Below, one piece after another: positions 21,215-28,784 of a DNA stretch of 32,054 nucleotides. Numbering within the stretch: position 1 is the first letter of the stretch; each line of letters starts with the position of its first letter. Below the pieces are notes generated by a model. It was not told the DNA's origin and did no database searches. It worked only from the letters and a program-made list of their open reading frames with translations. The stretch is from the NCBI GenBank assembly GCA_934757945.1, contig CAKVLT010000017.1, positions 1 to 32,054 of the forward strand, in the 5' to 3' direction. A program made the position numbers and the translations under genes. Origin of the DNA: an uncultured Bulleidia sp. (GTDB lineage: Bacteria; Bacillota_I; Bacilli_A; Erysipelotrichales; Erysipelotrichaceae).

Positions 21215-23079
21215 GTTGGGAACCACTCCAGAAATTTGATATAGGCTTTGGTTGTGCCATGTCCTGCAGTAACAGGCAGAAACAGGATAAACAGAAGAAT
21301 ATAGGCAGTTTCAAAGATATACAGCCATTTTGTCTTCTGAGGATATTTCTGTAACAGATGCTGAAACATATAGACAATGGCAAAGATGGTAAAAATACTT
21401 GTAGGATAGAAATGATAAGAGAATACACATCTGTCCACAAGCATCCATGGACCAAGGGCTGTTATGTAGCCGATAAGTATCCACCATGCATGGCTGTCCT
21501 TGTGCTTTATACAGGAATACAGTGTAAAAAGAACTGCAGGCAATCCGAACCATGTCAGTAAAGGGTTGGAAAAACAGGCTATGGAATAGGAAACACCTGT
21601 TTCATGAATATTTCCATAATACCAGATAGGACGGATATCCAGTAACCACATGTACCATGTGGATTCATAAGGGTGTGTGGCGTTGAGACTGGAATGATAA
21701 TTGAACATATACATATTCTGTTTCCAGACATTGGCAACTGACCATGTATCATTTCTCCAGACATGGTCAGGAAGATAAGACAGCCAGTAGATAACAGCAG
21801 GAATAAAGATAAAGAAGATAAAACAGCATCCGATGGTTATCCAGAAATATGAAGGGAATTTTGAAGTAATATCTGTAATATTTTCTTTTTTTGCCTGCAG
21901 ATATTCATAATATCTTTTGCATAAATTTGTAAACAGCATGATGGCGAGTCCTACAGCAGAATAACAGGCAGTCCATTTTGTGCTGATAGCAATGCCCATG
22001 GTAATACCACATATACATAACAGTTTTAATGTCTTTTTGAGTGGGGTGGTATAAAAGCTTGTCTGGTAATATCTCAGCATCCAGTAAAACATCCACAGGA
22101 TAAAGAGGATGCTGTATGGTTCCAGAGTGGCTATACGGCTTGTGGTCAGGTGCATGAAATCTGCAGCACAAAGTATGGCGGCAAGCGTGGATAATCGGGT
22201 AGAAGAAAATACTCTTTTGGCAAGAATGTATACCAGTACAACAATACCAATACTGCATAATGCACCGGGAAGTCTGTAAATAAAAGGGGAGAAACCAAAC
22301 AAATTGATAAACAGTGCCATGATATTTGTGCCGGTTAAAGGATGTACAGTGGCGTACATTGCCTGGCCATCTGCAATTTCCTTGGCATTTCTTGGGTGAT
22401 AGATCTCATCAAAGTATCCCTGTTCCTGATAAGTTGGGTGTATTGCAATTTTATCCTGTTCGTCGATGACAACAGAAGCAGGATATTTGGAATCGGCATA
22501 CGCATCTTCATAGACCTGTACAGGCAGAATACTGTCATTATGTATGAAGGCAATCTCTGTAAGGGTATTTAAGGCATTAGTGGAAGTGATGCGTATATAT
22601 TTATAGATATACGTTCCCTGAAGTATCTGATAGTAATAAATATTCCCTTTATCCAGAGTGCTGATGGTATTCCAGTTTTCAAGATCGTTGGAACCCTCTA
22701 ATATCATTCCTTCAGTACCAAGCTGATAGCCAGAAGAAAGTGCGTTATTATCTCCTTCTTCATATAACAGGTTGATCTGTTCAAAGGCAGTACTTTCTGT
22801 CAGCTCCAATATAAAGGACTGATTTACAGTTTCTGGCTGCCATGTGGTAACAGGAAAAGATGTTGTCCCAAGATTCCATAATGAAACAAGAGCGTAGAGA
22901 CTGGTGATGCAAAGAAGAGAAAAGACATCCTTTTTTGTATAGGTGACGCCATTCTTTTTCCAGGTAAAATCTTTCAGAAAGTGAAACAGTAAACAAAAAA
23001 TGACAAGCAGTACCGCAGAGGCTGTCAGTAAAGGCAATAATTCTTCGTTGGCAAACAATAATAAGCTTAGTTTTTTCAT
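21199..23079 (-). CDS. Protein O-mannosyltransferase (PMT family, GT39) with discoidin-like insert
   Basis: A 626-residue polytopic glycosyltransferase. TM1 (12-34) and TM2 (52-68) precede a long external segment. Residues 83-190 look like an F5/8-type (discoidin) carbohydrate-binding module: SFILELTESTAFEQINLLYEEGD, LEGSNDLENW, YIYKYIRIT. The PMT catalytic loop follows with Asp224-Glu225 (GYFDEIYHPRNAKE), then VHPLTG, ATLEPYSILFILWMF and ISTKWTACYSAVGLA, all family hallmarks. Such enzymes move mannose from polyprenyl-phosphate mannose to Ser/Thr of exported proteins. There is no Shine-Dalgarno sequence; ATG 23079 is 7 bases past a TATAAT. It is first of a two-gene operon, divergent from groESL. 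Confidence 0.9.
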   Translation of the reverse strand: MKKLSLLLFANEELLPLLTASAVLLVIFCLLFHFLKDFTWKKNGVTYTKKDVFSLLCITSLYALVSLWNLGTTSFPVTTWQPETVNQSFILELTESTAFEQINLLYEEGDNNALSSGYQLGTEGMILEGSNDLENWNTISTLDKGNIYYYQILQGTYIYKYIRITSTNALNTLTEIAFIHNDSILPVQVYEDAYADSKYPASVVIDEQDKIAIHPTYQEQGYFDEIYHPRNAKEIADGQAMYATVHPLTGTNIMALFINLFGFSPFIYRLPGALCSIGIVVLVYILAKRVFSSTRLSTLAAILCAADFMHLTTSRIATLEPYSILFILWMFYWMLRYYQTSFYTTPLKKTLKLLCICGITMGIAISTKWTACYSAVGLAIMLFTNLCKRYYEYLQAKKENITDITSKFPSYFWITIGCCFIFFIFIPAVIYWLSYLPDHVWRNDTWSVANVWKQNMYMFNYHSSLNATHPYESTWYMWLLDIRPIWYYGNIHETGVSYSIACFSNPLLTWFGLPAVLFTLYSCIKHKDSHAWWILIGYITALGPWMLVDRCVFSYHFYPTSIFTIFAIVYMFQHLLQKYPQKTKWLYIFETAYILLFILFLPVTAGHGTTKAYIKFLEWFPTWYFG

Positions 23080-23086
23080 ATGTATG

Positions 23087-23115
23087 ATTATACAAGCAAG
23101 TGGAAAAGATGTCTT
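23087..23115 (-). promoter_or_regulatory. Promoter of the mannosyltransferase operon, predicted leaderless
   Basis: Minus strand AAGACA (23115-23110), a 17-base spacer and a perfect TATAAT (23092-23087). Only 7 bases separate the -10 from the ATG at 23079, so the RNA should begin at the start codon. It ends 10 bases from the first CIRCE-like element of groESL. Confidence 0.65.
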
Positions 23116-23124
23116 AAAAAATAA

Positions 23125-23151
23125 TTAGCACTCCTATTGACAGAGTGACAG
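23125..23151 (+). promoter_or_regulatory. CIRCE-like operator 1 of groESL (left arm intact)
   Basis: TTAGCACTC (23125-23133) is a perfect CIRCE left arm. After exactly 9 bases comes GAGTGACAG (23143-23151), which keeps only the inner five bases of the GAGTGCTAA arm. The spacer holds the TTGACA -35 box. HrcA binding here would block RNA polymerase. Confidence 0.7.
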
Positions 23152-23164
23152 ATAGCGCTATAAT
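23137..23164 (+). promoter_or_regulatory. Sigma-A promoter of groESL
   Basis: Perfect TTGACA (23137-23142), a 16-base spacer and perfect TATAAT (23159-23164). Transcription would start near 23171, at the edge of the second CIRCE-like element. Confidence 0.88.
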
Positions 23165-23172
23165 AACCAGTG

Positions 23173-23199
23173 TTAGCAAACATAGCACATGAGTGCTAA
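23173..23199 (+). promoter_or_regulatory. CIRCE-like operator 2 of groESL (right arm intact)
   Basis: TTAGCAAAC (23173-23181), exactly 9 bases, then a perfect GAGTGCTAA (23191-23199). The left arm keeps its outer six bases. It lies in the 5' untranslated region, 17 bases before ATG 23217, where CIRCE elements often sit. Confidence 0.85.
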
Positions 23200-23216
23200 G
23201 TGTTCAGGAGGTTACT

Positions 23217-23501
23217 ATGATTAAACCATTACAAGATTATGTATTATTGGAAATAGTAAAAGAAGAAGAAAAAACTCAGAGTGGTATTATTCTGACTACC
23301 AAAGAAGCAAAAGAAGAACCTAGTCACGGTATTGTTGTGGCAGTTGGTCCTGGTAAAGTTGTAGACGGAACTCTTGTCCCGGTAGATCTGACATCTGGGC
23401 AGAAAGTTATTTATAAAAAGTATTCCGGAACAGAAGTAAAGGAAGATAAGAAAGATTATCTTCTGATTAAAGCAGAAGATATTCTGGCAGTGATTGAATA
23501 A
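23217..23501 (+). CDS. groES: Co-chaperonin GroES
   Basis: A 94-residue Cpn10 that caps the GroEL ring. It starts MIKPLQDYVLLEIVKEEEKTQSGIILT, which contains the mobile loop (about 17-31), and has the roof region and the closing YLLIKAEDILAVIE. AGGAGG lies 6 bases before ATG 23217; the in-frame start at 23193 lies inside the CIRCE arm and is rejected. It is the first gene of the groES-groEL operon, with groEL 20 bases downstream, probably under HrcA control. Confidence 0.98.
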   Translation: MIKPLQDYVLLEIVKEEEKTQSGIILTTKEAKEEPSHGIVVAVGPGKVVDGTLVPVDLTSGQKVIYKKYSGTEVKEDKKDYLLIKAEDILAVIE

Positions 23502-23521
23502 TAAATTGGAGGTAAATTCAA

Positions 23522-25135
23522 ATGGCAAAGGAAATTAAATATGCAAAAGATGCAAGACAGAAGATGCTGGATGGTGTGAATGCTCTTGCTGATGCGGTAA
23601 AAGTAACATTAGGTCCTAAAGGAAGAAATGTAGTTCTTGAAAAGAGCTATGGTTCTCCGGTTATCACCAATGATGGTGTAACTATCGCCAAGGAAATTGA
23701 ACTTGAAGACAAGTTTGAAAATATGGGTGCCAAGTTAGTCTATGAAGCTGCAAATAATACAAACGATATTGCAGGTGACGGTACAACAACAGCTACTATC
23801 CTGACACAGTCCATGATTACAAATGGTTTAAAGGCAGTAGATAAAGGTGCTAATCCTGTGTTAATGAGAGAAGGTATGGAAAAAGCAGCCAAGGCTATTT
23901 CTGAAGAACTGTTAAAGGTATCTCATCAGGTGGAAACAAATGATGATGTTAAGAATATCGCCACTGTTTCCAGCGGCAATGAAGAAATTGGTAAGATTAT
24001 TGCCGAAGCTATGGAAAAAGTTGGTAAAGACGGTGTCATCAATGTGGATGAGTCCAAGTCTTTTGAAACAAATCTGGAAATGACTGAAGGTATGCAGTAT
24101 GACAAGGGCTACATTTCTCCTTACATGGTAACTGATCGTGAAAAGATGGAAGTAGAAATGGATAATCCTCTGATTATGGTAACTGACCAGAAGATCAATA
24201 CTATTCAGGATATCCTGCCTGTGCTGGAATCTGTAGTGCAGAAGAACCGTTCTTTATTAATTATTGCGGATGATTTTGATAACGAAGTAGTCAGCACATT
24301 GATTCTTAATAAACTGAGAGGTACTTTCAATGTTGTTGCAACAAAGGCTCCTGGATTTGGCGATAATGCAAAGAACCAGTTAGGGGATATTGCAGTTATG
24401 ACAGGTGCAAAAGTGTATGCGAAAGATCTTTCTATGAACCTGGCAGATATGACTATCAATGATCTTGGTTCTGCAAAGAAGGTTGTTGTTGGCAAAGACA
24501 AGACAACGATTATTGATGGTAATGGTGATAAGGCACTTGTTGAAGAAAGAGTTGCTGAAATTAAGACTACTATTGAAAATACAACAAGCGATTATGATAA
24601 GAAGAAACTGCAGGAAAGACTTGGCAAACTGACTAACGGTGTTGCCTTAATCAAAGTTGGTGCTACAACTGAAACAGAACTGAAAGATAAGAAATTACGT
24701 ATTGAAGATGCACTGAATGCTACTAAGGCTGCTGTTAGTGAAGGTGTAGTAACTGGTGGTGGTCTTGCATTACTGATGGCTTATAAAGCTGTTAAACCAA
24801 CTCTGAAATCTGATATTGTAGATGAACAAAGAGGTATCAACGTTGTACTTGAAGCGTTAAAGATGCCAATCATGCAGATTGCAGAAAATGCAGGATTTGA
24901 CGGTAATGAAATTCTTGAAAAGCAGCTGGTTGCTGAAACAAATGTTGGATTCAATGCCAAGACAGGTGAATGGGTAGATATGTTCAAGTCAGGTATTATT
25001 GATCCTACTAAAGTTACAAGAACTGCCTTGCTGAATGCTGCAAGTATTTCCGGCTTATTCATCACTACAGAAGCTGCTGTTGCAGATATTCCAGAAAAGG
25101 AAGCTCCTGCAGCTGCTGCAATGCCTCAGTATTAA
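23522..25135 (+). CDS. groEL: Chaperonin GroEL
   Basis: A 537-residue Cpn60. It has the N-terminal AKEIKYAKDARQKML, the nucleotide loop VTLGPKGRNVVLEK, GDGTTTATIL with the catalytic Asp (about residue 86), the apical domain with NRSLLIIADDFDNEVVSTLILNKLRG, and the later VTGGGLALL. The C-terminus ends IPEKEAPAAAAMPQY and lacks the Gly-Gly-Met repeats that fill the cavity floor in many GroELs. GGAGG precedes ATG 23522. It is cotranscribed with groES and followed by a strong terminator. Confidence 0.98.
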   Translation: MAKEIKYAKDARQKMLDGVNALADAVKVTLGPKGRNVVLEKSYGSPVITNDGVTIAKEIELEDKFENMGAKLVYEAANNTNDIAGDGTTTATILTQSMITNGLKAVDKGANPVLMREGMEKAAKAISEELLKVSHQVETNDDVKNIATVSSGNEEIGKIIAEAMEKVGKDGVINVDESKSFETNLEMTEGMQYDKGYISPYMVTDREKMEVEMDNPLIMVTDQKINTIQDILPVLESVVQKNRSLLIIADDFDNEVVSTLILNKLRGTFNVVATKAPGFGDNAKNQLGDIAVMTGAKVYAKDLSMNLADMTINDLGSAKKVVVGKDKTTIIDGNGDKALVEERVAEIKTTIENTTSDYDKKKLQERLGKLTNGVALIKVGATTETELKDKKLRIEDALNATKAAVSEGVVTGGGLALLMAYKAVKPTLKSDIVDEQRGINVVLEALKMPIMQIAENAGFDGNEILEKQLVAETNVGFNAKTGEWVDMFKSGIIDPTKVTRTALLNAASISGLFITTEAAVADIPEKEAPAAAAMPQY

Positions 25136-25148
25136 GATTGAGTTTTCG

Positions 25149-25175
25149 GGAAACCCAGGGGGGTTTCCTTTTTTT
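25149..25175 (+). terminator. Intrinsic terminator of groESL
   Basis: GGAAACCC (25149-25156) pairs with GGGTTTCC (25161-25168) around AGGG, followed by seven T (25169-25175). Confidence 0.95.
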
Positions 25176-25219
25176 ATGAATAATTGTAAAATGTTGATTG
25201 GTTTTGAAAAGGAGAACAG

Positions 25220-26800
25220 ATGGTGAGTGGAATACAGGTATTGTGTATTGCCCTTGTAATGAGCTTTTTATGCGAAGGTACAGGTAATGCATTACTTTCT
25301 ATATGCGGCATGAAGAAAAAAGGATATGCGGCACCATATGGAATGGCATTGATTTTTGCAATGCTGGAAATTGTCTATATCCCTGCAACATGTCTGCATC
25401 TGAGCAGTGAATATTGTGCTGTAATGACATCAGGAGTGCTGCTTGTGGCAGCTGCAACAACTGTGAGATATTTTAAAGAGAGCATTTCTTCTTATCTTGA
25501 AAGAGATACCATAGCTGTTGTTTTGTCTTCTGTTTTATATCTTCTGATTATGCGTCATGCCCAAAGTACAGGTGCTGTTCAGATGCTGGATACCATGGTT
25601 GCTAACAGCTATGTACAGGCTGTAAATACAGGTGTAAATTTTCTGCAGGGATATACGGTACTTGGAGCAATGATGCTGAAAGTGACGAGTGCAGACGGTT
25701 TTGTAATCATCATGGGAACCTTTTATCATCTGCTGTTTGCACAGGTGTGTCTGGATATTATCCGAACATTTCAGCTTAAAAATCCATGGTTCGTGTTTAC
25801 CCTTGTGTTGTATGCAGTGTTCTATACAGGGTTTAATGAGTGGCAGATTATTACTGCATTTTCAGGGGATAACTGGAGAATTCTATGTATAACCATCCTG
25901 TTATGGCATATTTATTGCGATGTGCAGAGTGAGAGTCCTTATGATAAAAGTAATTTTGCCTGCATTGCTATCTTGACAGCAGGTATGTTTGTTTCTGCGG
26001 GTTTTGCGACTATTTCTGCTTCAATGCTGTATTGTTATTTAGCATGGCAGTTAAAAAACAGAAAGGTGCGTTCTCTGCGGTATTTTCTCTATATGTTATT
26101 GCCCCAGGTGGTGTACTGCAGTTTGCTTATAGCAAGGAAAAATATAGCTGCAGGTATTGTTGTTATGGCTGTATATGTTTGTTTCCTTATCTTTAAATCA
26201 AAAAAACAGATGCGCAGAGTACTTGCCAGAGCTGAGGACGCTTTATTTGACCATGCCGTAGAGATATTCTACATAGGTATTCCCGTACTGACATGTATCA
26301 TTACATTATTGTTATGGGTATTTCAGCCTGTCAGACAGATTCCGTATTCTCTGTATGCACAGTTTTTAAAAATGGAACCAGTCAGAAGCTATCTGTTCCT
26401 GGATCATTCTCTTTTGACAATTATCCTGGATATTTTCAGATGGTGCGGATTGTTTATCTTTATTTACTTTGGTAAAAAGAAAGAAGAAAATCAGCTAAGA
26501 AGTATGCTGTTTCTGATGGTTGTCTTCTTTCTGAATCCATTATGTATGGGAACTGTCGCAAGAGTGATAGGCTTTGATGAGTATGCCTTCATCTTTGAGA
26601 CAGTGTTTAATCCTTTTACAGATTTACTGTTATTTATAGCTGTTTACAGAATGTTTGAGTGGCAGAGTATCGGTCAGTGGGTGCTTGAAATTTTCCTTGT
26701 GGCTGCTGTACTGATAGGTCATGTCAGTTCTTTTACGAATTATCCGTTTGGATTATATGAAAATCTGATTCCGTCCGGACATATAGAAGAAGGAAATTGA
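25220..26800 (+). CDS. Polytopic membrane protein, function unknown
   Basis: A 526-residue, strongly hydrophobic protein with roughly 11-13 predicted membrane spans and short polar loops (for example KSKKQMRRVLARAEDALFDHAVE, cytoplasmic by its positive charge). There is no N-terminal signal beyond the first span. I see no transporter or glycosyltransferase signature. The segment FNEWQIITAFSGDNWRI between spans is the most distinctive polar loop and could be functional. AAAAGGAG precedes ATG 25220. It leads a compact operon: a HAD phosphatase begins 6 bases after its stop, then an FAD enzyme and a secreted endopeptidase. The context suggests an envelope role, perhaps GT-C-like; this is a guess. 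Confidence 0.8.
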   Translation: MVSGIQVLCIALVMSFLCEGTGNALLSICGMKKKGYAAPYGMALIFAMLEIVYIPATCLHLSSEYCAVMTSGVLLVAAATTVRYFKESISSYLERDTIAVVLSSVLYLLIMRHAQSTGAVQMLDTMVANSYVQAVNTGVNFLQGYTVLGAMMLKVTSADGFVIIMGTFYHLLFAQVCLDIIRTFQLKNPWFVFTLVLYAVFYTGFNEWQIITAFSGDNWRILCITILLWHIYCDVQSESPYDKSNFACIAILTAGMFVSAGFATISASMLYCYLAWQLKNRKVRSLRYFLYMLLPQVVYCSLLIARKNIAAGIVVMAVYVCFLIFKSKKQMRRVLARAEDALFDHAVEIFYIGIPVLTCIITLLLWVFQPVRQIPYSLYAQFLKMEPVRSYLFLDHSLLTIILDIFRWCGLFIFIYFGKKKEENQLRSMLFLMVVFFLNPLCMGTVARVIGFDEYAFIFETVFNPFTDLLLFIAVYRMFEWQSIGQWVLEIFLVAAVLIGHVSSFTNYPFGLYENLIPSGHIEEGN

Positions 26801-26805
26801 TATCT

Positions 26806-27396
26806 ATGAATGTATATGATTTTGATAAAACGATTTTTAAAATTGACTCTACAGCAGGTCTGGTGAAATATCTGTTTGTGCATGAACCCAAGACTTTATT
26901 ATCCATTCCAAGAACAATGGTGTTTGGAATCGGGTATGGATTGCACATAGTTAAGAAACTGACATTTAAAACAAATCTGTACCATATGTTTACTTTTGTA
27001 AAAGATATGGATGCAGTGGTGGATGCCTATGTGGAAGATAGTATGAAGTATGTGCAGAAATGGTATTTAGAACAGCAGAAAGCAGATGATGTTATTATTT
27101 CTGCAAGTCCGGAATTTTTGATTAAACGTTTTGCAAAGAAACTGGGCGTGCAGTATGTGATGGCTTCTAAAGTTGATCCCAGCAGTGGCGCTTATGATGG
27201 GCTGAACTGCCATGGTAAAGAAAAGGTGACAAGATTTTATTCCATGTTTCCGGAAGGTCATGTGGATGGATTCTGGTCTGATTCTCTTACAGATACTCCT
27301 TTAGCCATCATAGCAGATCGTGCTTATCTGGTAAAAGGGGATAAGATGACAAAATGGCCGGAAGAAGCTATGGAGAAAGAAGGTAAAAGCAGATGA
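26806..27396 (+). CDS. HAD-superfamily (IB) phosphatase
   Basis: A 196-residue HAD hydrolase. Motif I is YDFDKTIF, with the nucleophilic Asp and the general acid/base Asp two residues later. Motif II is ISASPEFL, motif III the Lys in HGKEKV, and motif IV SDSLTDTPL with two Asp. The helical cap inserted after motif I (about residues 20-85) fits subclass IB, the phosphoserine-phosphatase/SerB-like group, so a small phosphomonoester or lipid phosphate substrate is likely. AAGGA lies before ATG 26806; an in-frame TTG three codons earlier is too close to it. Its stop overlaps the next ATG (ATGA), so translation is coupled. Confidence 0.88.
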   Translation: MNVYDFDKTIFKIDSTAGLVKYLFVHEPKTLLSIPRTMVFGIGYGLHIVKKLTFKTNLYHMFTFVKDMDAVVDAYVEDSMKYVQKWYLEQQKADDVIISASPEFLIKRFAKKLGVQYVMASKVDPSSGAYDGLNCHGKEKVTRFYSMFPEGHVDGFWSDSLTDTPLAIIADRAYLVKGDKMTKWPEEAMEKEGKSR

Positions 27397-28784
27397 AAAC
27401 ATATGATGTAGTTATTATTGGTGGCGGTATTGGAGGGTTGATGTGCGCATACAGACTGTCTGAAGAAAACCCTGCTCTTAAAATAGTTATTCTTGAAAGA
27501 GGCAAATCTCTTGAAGAAAGAAGCTGCCCTATATTAGCCGGTAAAGTGAATAAATGTGTCAAGTGCAATCCGTGCTCTATCATGGAAGGTATGGCAGGTG
27601 CCGGTGCTTTTTCTGATGGAAAATACAATATTACTACGGAATATGGAGGATGGCTTCCTCAGGTCATGGATGAAAAAGAAGTGATGAGTTATATCCGTAT
27701 GGCGGATGATGTTCTTGTGAAATATGGGGCAGATAAGGAAGTGTACTATCCAGATAATGAGCTGAAGACATTATGTCTTCAGCATGATCTGCATATGCAG
27801 CAGGCTGAAGTCAAACATCTGGGAACGGATGCCAACTATGGTACGATGCTGAAACTTATTCATTCCATGGATGGAAAAGTGGAAATACAGACACAGGCTG
27901 AAGTAATTGAAGTGGAGAAAGACAGTCATGTAGTGACGTATATTCAAAACGGTACGGAATTACAGATCACAGGTAACAAAGTTGTTTTTGCCGTAGGAAG
28001 AATCGGGAACAGAATGTTCCAGGAGTGGTGTGTCAAACACAACATTCCTTGTACAAACAATCAGGTGGATGTCGGTGTAAGAGTGGAACTGCCTTATGAA
28101 GTCTGGAAACACTTTTCCTCCAAGATCTATGAACCTAAGATTTATTACAAAAACGGTAAATACAAAGATGTGACACGTATGTTCTGCTTTAATGAAAAAG
28201 GGCATGTGGTAACCGAGAATTCCGATGGGGTATTGACTGTCAACGGACACTCCTACAAAGAGGAATCCCGCAAATCTGAAAACAGTAACTTTGCTTTATT
28301 GTGTTCAACGAATTTTACTGAGCCGTTCAATGAACCTGTTGCCTATGCAAGAGATATAGCGGCACTTGCAAATAAGATTTCCGGTGGGTATGTCCTTGTT
28401 CAAAGACTGGGGGATTTAGAAGAAGGCAGACGTACTACAGCTTCACGTCTTGCTTCAGGAAGTGTAAGACCTACATTAAATGCGGTTCCTGGTGATCTTT
28501 CTTTGTGTATGCCTAAAAGACAGCTGGATAACATTGTGGAAACATTACATGCTTTGAATGCTGTGGCACCTGGAACAGCAAACTATGATACGTTACTGTA
28601 TGGGGTGGAATGCAAGTATTACAGTGCAAGACCAAAAGCAAAAGATTTTGAGCTTGAAGGAACTACAGGTATTTATGCTTTGGGAGATGGGGCAGGGTTT
28701 ACAAGATCTCTGGCTCAGGCTGCTGCTAATGGTCTGATTGTTGCGGATACAATACATGGTGTGTTATGCAAAAGTGGAAAATAA
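27393..28784 (+). CDS. FAD-dependent dehydrogenase (COG2509 type)
   Basis: A 463-residue flavoprotein. The Rossmann FAD site is VVIIGGGIGGLMCAYRLSE (residues 6-24), with a matching acidic strand end VILERGK. A Cys-rich segment, CPILAGKVNKCVKCNPCSIM, followed by GMAGAGAFSDGK, is characteristic of the COG2509 group of uncharacterised FAD dehydrogenases. The second FAD contact is IYALGDGAGFTRSLAQAAANG near the C-terminus. The four cysteines could bind metal or take part in redox. The substrate is unknown. It overlaps the HAD gene by 4 bases and the M23 gene by 19 bases within the same operon. Confidence 0.9.
   Translation: MKTYDVVIIGGGIGGLMCAYRLSEENPALKIVILERGKSLEERSCPILAGKVNKCVKCNPCSIMEGMAGAGAFSDGKYNITTEYGGWLPQVMDEKEVMSYIRMADDVLVKYGADKEVYYPDNELKTLCLQHDLHMQQAEVKHLGTDANYGTMLKLIHSMDGKVEIQTQAEVIEVEKDSHVVTYIQNGTELQITGNKVVFAVGRIGNRMFQEWCVKHNIPCTNNQVDVGVRVELPYEVWKHFSSKIYEPKIYYKNGKYKDVTRMFCFNEKGHVVTENSDGVLTVNGHSYKEESRKSENSNFALLCSTNFTEPFNEPVAYARDIAALANKISGGYVLVQRLGDLEEGRRTTASRLASGSVRPTLNAVPGDLSLCMPKRQLDNIVETLHALNAVAPGTANYDTLLYGVECKYYSARPKAKDFELEGTTGIYALGDGAGFTRSLAQAAANGLIVADTIHGVLCKSGK

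Noticed and set aside
23125..23199. A single long CIRCE with arms 57 bases apart
   Set aside because: CIRCE arms are normally 9 bases apart, and both perfect arms have a partial partner at exactly that distance, so two elements fit better.
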